DNA of 8,913 nucleotides, from the NCBI GenBank assembly GCA_030605705.1, contig JAUWHU010000188.1:1-8913 (forward strand), written 5' to 3'. Shown here in pieces: positions 5,532 through 8,913 of this stretch. Made by a program: the position numbers and the translations under genes. Under the pieces are notes generated by a model that saw only the letters and a program-made list of their open reading frames with translations, was not told where the DNA came from and did no database searches. The stretch comes from Thermoflexia bacterium. GTDB taxonomy: Bacteria > Chloroflexota > Anaerolineae > B4-G1 > SLSP01. Within the stretch, counting starts at the first letter, position 1. The number at the start of each line of letters is the position of its first letter.

Positions 5532-6448
5532 CTAAGTAACTGCAAAACCTCCTGCAAGTCCGGGGGCAAGGGCGCGGAAAAGGTCAGCTCCTCGCCGGTC
5601 ACGGGATGCACCACCGTCAGGTCACGGGCATGGAGAAATTGGCGAGGCGCGGTGAGCGGCTGTCGCGCCGGGCCGTACACCCGGTCGCCCACCAGGGGAT
5701 AGCCCAGCCACGCGAAATGCACACGGATCTGGTGCGTGCGCCCCGTCAGCAGTTGGACCTCAATCAGCGTGTAGGGATGTCCTCGCGTATCCCGCAGGTG
5801 CTCCATGACCCGCCAGCGCGTGCGGGAGGGCTTCCCGTTGGCAACTACCGCCATTTTCCGGCGATGCACGCGATGACGACCGATAGGAGCCTCAATGAAA
5901 CCCTCATCTTGCGGCAAAGACCCGCCGAGCAACGCCACGTAGAACTTGCGGACCTCGCGCCGTTTGAACTGACGCTGCAAAGCGCGGATGGCGAGATCGT
6001 GCTTAGCGACGATGAGCACGCCGGAAGTGTCCTTGTCGAGCCGGTGGACAATGCCGGGACGCAACTCGCCACCGATCCCCTGCAGGTCAGGGCAGTGCGC
6101 CAACACCGCGTTGACCAATGTCCCAGAGGGATTCCCCGCGCCCGGATGCACCACCATTCCGGCAGCCTTGTTGAGCACCAAAATGTCCCCGTCCTCGTAG
6201 AGGATGTCCAGTGGCAGGTCCTCCGGCTCCAACGTCGCGGGGCGCGGGGGCGGAACGCGCACAACAATCTCGTCGCCGGCGCGCACCTTGTACGAGGAGC
6301 GCGTGAGCAGACCGTTCACTGTCACCTGGCTCTCGGAAATCAAACGCTGCACCGCCGCGCGCGAAAGGTCGGGCAGCGCGTCTGCAACGAAGCGATCAAG
6401 ACGCGCTCCGCCGGCGGAAACGGTCAGAACTTTGGTCACTTCCCGCAC
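5522..6448 (-). CDS. rluD: RluA/RluD-family 23S rRNA pseudouridine synthase
   Basis: The enzyme isomerises uridine to pseudouridine in structured RNA; RluD proteins modify helix 69 of 23S rRNA. The 308-residue length is normal. An S4 domain (about 15-62, L-D-R-F-V-A... V-T-V-N-G) precedes the catalytic domain, with N-K-A-A-G-M-V-V-H-P (93-102), the signature H-R-L-D-K-D-T-S-G (135-143, catalytic D138), T-G-R-T-H-Q-I-R-V-H (235-244) and F-L-H-A (271-274). RluD rather than RluA/RluC is favoured by the S4 domain and length, but the exact target uridines cannot be read from sequence. The start is GTG 6448, with GGAGG (6453-6457) four bases upstream, inside hutI. An in-frame GTG at 6439 would give a classic four-base GTGA overlap but has no ribosome site. 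The stop codon lies in a 32-bp intergenic repeat (5500-5531). Confidence 0.93.
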   Translation of the reverse strand: MREVTKVLTVSAGGARLDRFVADALPDLSRAAVQRLISESQVTVNGLLTRSSYKVRAGDEIVVRVPPPRPATLEPEDLPLDILYEDGDILVLNKAAGMVVHPGAGNPSGTLVNAVLAHCPDLQGIGGELRPGIVHRLDKDTSGVLIVAKHDLAIRALQRQFKRREVRKFYVALLGGSLPQDEGFIEAPIGRHRVHRRKMAVVANGKPSRTRWRVMEHLRDTRGHPYTLIEVQLLTGRTHQIRVHFAWLGYPLVGDRVYGPARQPLTAPRQFLHARDLTVVHPVTGEELTFSAPLPPDLQEVLQLLSRE

Positions 6449-7710
6449 ACGACCTCCCCACCCTTGACGACCAACGCCACAGGATTCGCCCCAAAACGAT
6501 AGCCTAAGTAACGATAATCGGGCACGTCAAGTACCAACAAATCGCCGGCATAGCCAGGGGAGAGACTCCCCACGCGCTCTCCCAGCTGCAAGGCAAAAGC
6601 GGCGTTGAGCGTCGCCGCGACGAGCGACTGGCGCGGTGTGAGGCGCAGGTAACGGCAGGCCAGCGCGATGACGAAGGGGATGGATTCATTCCAGGCGGTG
6701 CCGGGATTGCAGTCCGTCGCCAGGGCTAAGGCCGCACCGGCCTCCAACAACGCTCGCGCCGGTGTGTACGCCGAATGACCCAATCCGAAGGGGGTACAGG
6801 GCAAAGAAACGGCCACCGTCGCGGAGCTCCCCAACAAGGCGAGCTCTTCAGGCGCGGTCGTGACCAGGTGATCGGCGGAAATCGCGCCCAGCTCCACCGC
6901 CAGCCGCGCGCCCCCTAACGCCTTGAACTCATCCACGTGTACCTTGAGCGGAAATCCCAAATCTTGCGCCGCCGCCAGGATGCGCCGTGTCTGCCGCAGG
7001 TCAAAAGCGCCCTCCTCACAGAAAACGTCGCAGAAAGGCAGGGACGACAGCCCCAATTCGCGGGACTTCTCCGCCACCGCCGGGAGCATCTCCTCCACCA
7101 CGAGGGCGACGTAAGATTCTGCCCGGCCCCGGTACTCTTCAGGGATGGCGTGAGCGCCCAGGAAGGTCGGGACCAGCGTTACCGGATGCTCGCGATCCAG
7201 TGTGACAATGGCCTCGAGCAAACGCAGCTCCGTCGCTGTCTCCAGGCCATAGCCCGTCTTCACCTCCACCGTGGTGGAGCCGTGAGCCAGCATCCGATCC
7301 AGCCGGGGGCGCATCGCAGCAACCAGCGACTCCACCGGCGCGCCGCGCGTCGCCCGCACCGTGGACATGATCCCGCCGCCCGCCGCCATGATCTCCAGGT
7401 AGGTGGCCCCGGCAAGGCGCATTTCGAACTCGGCAGCGCGGTCGCCCATCCAGACGAGATGGGTGTGCGGGTCCACGAAACCGGGGCAGACCACGCGACC
7501 GGAGGCATCCATCTCCCGCGCGGCAGCACTCACCTGCGCGCGCACCTCCGCCGTCGGCCCCACGGCGACGACCCGGCCATCTTTCACAGCCACCGCCCCG
7601 TCTTCGATCAGTCCCAGATCGCCCAATGCCGCGCCCCGCTGCGGCCCGCCCTCGTGAGGTGGGATCGTACACAGCTGCGTCACAGAATGTACCAACAGAT
7701 CAACTTTCAT
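6436..7710 (-). CDS. hutI: Imidazolonepropionase HutI
   Basis: HutI is a cytosolic amidohydrolase that opens 4-imidazolone-5-propionate to N-formimino-L-glutamate, the third step of histidine degradation. The 424 residues are normal for the family. Metal ligands are visible: H82 and H84 in H-T-H (82-84), H258 in H-V-D-E-F (258-262) and D333 in T-D-C-N-P-G (332-337). H281 in A-D-H-L and E261 are the expected catalytic residues. Also typical are A-G-G-G-I (110-114), V-E-V-K-T-G-Y-G-L (148-156) and G-Y-A-G-D-L-L-V-L (386-394) near the end. The start is placed at ATG 7710 because GGAGGA (7715-7720) precedes it. The frame also has an upstream ATG at 7749, but this would add 13 charged, non-conserved residues. 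The stop overlaps the rluD-like gene by 13 bases. No hutH, hutU or hutG is in view, which is odd for a pathway normally clustered. Confidence 0.96.
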   Translation of the reverse strand: MKVDLLVHSVTQLCTIPPHEGGPQRGAALGDLGLIEDGAVAVKDGRVVAVGPTAEVRAQVSAAAREMDASGRVVCPGFVDPHTHLVWMGDRAAEFEMRLAGATYLEIMAAGGGIMSTVRATRGAPVESLVAAMRPRLDRMLAHGSTTVEVKTGYGLETATELRLLEAIVTLDREHPVTLVPTFLGAHAIPEEYRGRAESYVALVVEEMLPAVAEKSRELGLSSLPFCDVFCEEGAFDLRQTRRILAAAQDLGFPLKVHVDEFKALGGARLAVELGAISADHLVTTAPEELALLGSSATVAVSLPCTPFGLGHSAYTPARALLEAGAALALATDCNPGTAWNESIPFVIALACRYLRLTPRQSLVAATLNAAFALQLGERVGSLSPGYAGDLLVLDVPDYRYLGYRFGANPVALVVKGGEVVCGK

Positions 7711-7714
7711 CAGC

Positions 7715-7720
7715 TCCTCC
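7715..7720 (-). promoter_or_regulatory. Ribosome binding site that sets the hutI start
   Basis: A minus-strand GGAGGA lies four to five bases before ATG 7710. The upstream in-frame ATG at 7749 has only a GA-rich stretch before it, so this site supports the shorter protein. Confidence 0.7.
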
Positions 7721-7728
7721 CTGGGGTC

Positions 7729-7757
7729 ATTGTACTCTCTCTCCCTCACAACACAAA
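7729..7757 (-). promoter_or_regulatory. Weak candidate promoter for hutI
   Basis: The minus-strand TACAAT (7729-7734) is a good -10 match located just ahead of the hutI ribosome site, but the -35 position (about 7752-7757, TTTGTG) matches poorly. If used, the leader would be under 20 nt. The hairpin terminator at 7875-7905 means that hutI needs a promoter somewhere in 7711-7874. Confidence 0.3.
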
Positions 7758-7776
7758 AAGGTGATTGAGAGCGGCT

Positions 7777-7808
7777 CAGCGTTTTAGCGTCTCAGCGTCT
7801 TAGCGACT
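7777..7808 (+). repeat. YAGCGTCT tandem array (8 nt period, four units)
   Basis: Four contiguous 8-nt units run CAGCGTTT, TAGCGTCT, CAGCGTCT and TAGCGACT. The first base alternates C/T/C/T, which implies a 16-bp higher-order unit duplicated once. The array lies about 65 bp upstream of the hutI start. Confidence 0.8.
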
Positions 7809-7874
7809 GCCCCGAAAATAACCCGGCTTGTAGTAGGCGATTCATCGCCGTGATTCGGAGAACCGAGAAGACAC

Positions 7875-7905
7875 AAAAAAAGGCCAGGATGGTACCATCC
7901 TGGCC
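7875..7905 (-). terminator. Rho-independent terminator of the transglycosylase gene
   Basis: A perfect 24-nt palindrome (7882-7905, half-site GGCCAGGATGGT) can fold in minus-strand RNA as a 10-bp GC-rich stem with a GUAC loop. It is followed immediately by seven U residues (7875-7881). It begins 18 bases after the stop codon at 7924, exactly where a terminator for that gene should be. Confidence 0.9.
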
Positions 7906-7923
7906 CCAGGGTTTAGCGCTATT

Positions 7924-8700
7924 TCACGGGGTGAACCACTTATCCTGCGAGAGCAGGTAGAACCACACCCCCACGCTGTACGTCGCGCCATCTTCCTCCT
8001 CGCAGTGCGCGATCCAGGAAGTGGGCGGTAGCGACTCAGGAATGAGCGGATACCCTTCCGGCAGCCAGTTTCGGTTGCCGAAGAAGTAAACATCGTCGCG
8101 GGCGGAATCCGCTACCCAGATCGGCCCGCGTATATTGGGGGACTCGACGGCAAAGATAGCGAGCCAGCGCTCGCGCGAGGGGAAATTGTGACGCTGCGCT
8201 ACCGCCTGGGCGTAATCACGCAGAATCGTTGTAGCAAAGAGACGTGGCCCACGGTACTGGATTTGAGCCCAACCGCCGTTGTAGGCCGCCAGAGCATTGA
8301 AGATATCCCCGTGTCCCTGATGCACCACCGTCGCCAGCGTCCGGGTTCCCCAGAAAAGGTTAGTCTCCGGGTTCAGCAGCTCCTCTCTGGTAGGACGCCA
8401 GGTAAAGCCGGCCTCCCGTGGCATGACTTGCATCAAGCCCACCGCTCCCACCGGGCCAATCGCAGTGGCGCGTCCCCGGGATTCCATCCAAATTAAAGAG
8501 GCCAAAAAGTCTGGGTCCAACGATCTGTACTCGGCCTCACTCACGATCGAAGAACTCCATTGCTGCACACGGAGATGCCAATACGACGATATAGTGGTGG
8601 CTTCCTCCGTAGTTGGTATGGCCTCTCCCAGAACGGGGGGCGCGTTGAGCAGCACCGTAAACAACAGTAACACGGCCAGGGCCGATTTGAAACACTTCAT
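7924..8700 (-). CDS. Exported lytic transglycosylase (SLT domain) with an unassigned C-terminal region
   Basis: The 258-residue secreted protein carries a soluble-lytic-transglycosylase fold that would cleave the MurNAc-GlcNAc bond of peptidoglycan outside the membrane. Residues 1-25 form a signal peptide: K2 and K5, hydrophobic 7-19, likely cut after V-L-G. There is no lipobox. The SLT core runs from about 55 to 175, with catalytic E73 in W-M-E-S-R-G (71-76), G-A-V-G-L-M-Q-V-M-P (85-94), N-P-E-T-N-L-F-W-G (110-118) and A-Y-N-G-G (139-143). These are the motifs expected of the Slt70/MltE-like fold. Residues from about 186 to the end are rich in Trp, Tyr and Pro, and I do not recognise them. 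The ATG at 8700 is preceded by GAGGAG at 8712-8717, with a rather long 11-base spacing. It is a single-gene unit with its own promoter and terminator. Exact subfamily is not assigned. Confidence 0.9.
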   Translation of the reverse strand: MKCFKSALAVLLLFTVLLNAPPVLGEAIPTTEEATTISSYWHLRVQQWSSSIVSEAEYRSLDPDFLASLIWMESRGRATAIGPVGAVGLMQVMPREAGFTWRPTREELLNPETNLFWGTRTLATVVHQGHGDIFNALAAYNGGWAQIQYRGPRLFATTILRDYAQAVAQRHNFPSRERWLAIFAVESPNIRGPIWVADSARDDVYFFGNRNWLPEGYPLIPESLPPTSWIAHCEEEDGATYSVGVWFYLLSQDKWFTP

Positions 8701-8737
8701 AAATGAACTATCTCCTCTTTATCAAAATCAATACCTA

Positions 8738-8766
8738 CTTATAAAACATTATATCAAATTTGTCAA
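8738..8766 (-). promoter_or_regulatory. Sigma-70-type promoter of the transglycosylase gene
   Basis: On the minus strand a perfect TTGACA (8761-8766) and TATAAG (8738-8743) are separated by exactly 17 bp. A TATAAT at 8748-8753 falls within the spacer and is too close to the -35 to serve with it. Transcription would begin near 8731, giving a leader of about 30 nt containing the GAGGAG site. The surroundings are AT-rich relative to the coding regions. Confidence 0.8.
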
Positions 8767-8821
8767 GCTGCCGCCAGCAGTAATTTCAAACCATTTTTAT
8801 ACCCACCGCCCCTTTTTTAAC

Positions 8822-8845
8822 GCAGAGACGCAAGGGCGCAGGGAA
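8822..8845 (+). repeat. GCAGAG-type tandem array, 8-nt period variant
   Basis: There are three contiguous 8-nt units: GCAGAGAC, GCAAGGGC and GCAGGGAA. They share the GCA-purine core of the 9-nt GCAAAG arrays at 1044, 1142 and 8887 but have a shorter period. The array lies upstream of the transglycosylase promoter. Confidence 0.7.
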
Positions 8846-8886
8846 AAATTAATTGGAAAGCATCTCGTGGAAAAACTAATTGAACC

Positions 8887-8913
8887 GCAGAGGGCGCAAA
8901 GAACGCCAAGAAA
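8887..8913 (+). repeat. GCAAAG-type 9-nt tandem array at window edge
   Basis: There are three contiguous 9-nt units: GCAGAGGGC, GCAAAGAAC and GCCAAGAAA. They are preceded by AACC, much as in 1041-1070 (ACC before the array). The array may continue past the window end. Confidence 0.75.

Noticed and set aside
5606..6502. A 298-codon plus-strand open frame opposite the rluD-like gene and the end of hutI
   Set aside because: It is antisense to a strongly supported enzyme, has no recognisable domain and is Arg/His/Gln-rich in the way of GC-rich antisense frames. Similar long antisense frames at 6937-7764 and 1936-2493 were dropped for the same reason.
7836..7849. Small inverted repeat GGCGAT-TC-ATCGCC, with a similar string at 1219-1231
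   Set aside because: It has a two-base loop and no T-run, and the second site is not an inverted repeat. This is too little to call a regulatory site or shared element.

Overview
All six complete genes and one partial gene in this 8.9 kb window lie on the minus strand, so transcription runs from high to low coordinates. All are recognisable chromosomal housekeeping or metabolic genes of a moderately GC-rich bacterium. The protein sequences look most like those of Chloroflexota/Anaerolineae-type environmental bacteria. That is an impression from recalled family sequences, not a search result.

Layout, in transcription order. (1) 8700-7924 encodes an exported lytic transglycosylase-like protein. 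It has its own clear sigma-70-type promoter (TTGACA, 17 bp, TATAAG) and ends at a perfect 24-nt palindromic hairpin with a U-tract. (2) 7710-6436 is imidazolonepropionase (hutI), overlapping 6448-5522, an RluA/RluD-family 23S rRNA pseudouridine synthase. (3) A 332-bp repeat-filled gap follows. (4) 5189-4398 is tlyA (rRNA 2'-O-methyltransferase), with a one-base stop/start overlap into 4398-2578, lepA (elongation factor 4). Ten bases after the lepA start-stop end comes 2568-1399, an AI-2E/PerM-family membrane protein whose Shine-Dalgarno sequence includes the lepA stop codon. (5) A 459-bp repeat-bearing gap with a candidate promoter precedes 939-1, the first 313 codons of glycogen synthase (glgA), which runs off the window.

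Three adjacent genes (rluD-like, tlyA, lepA) all act on the ribosome, so the centre of the window is a translation/rRNA-modification cluster. hutI sits at its head without any other histidine-degradation gene in view.

I found no new gene system. The unusual material is between genes. Every gap longer than about 170 bp carries short-period (7-10 nt) degenerate tandem arrays from several sequence families: GCAAAG-, CACAGAG-, ATCCGTG-, ATGACAA-, GAATGG- and AGCGTCT-type. Two of the gaps contain members of one family in opposite orientation about 70 bp apart. A 32-bp perfect direct repeat supplies the stop codon of the rluD-like gene. No tRNA, rRNA, CRISPR, transposase or phage gene was seen.
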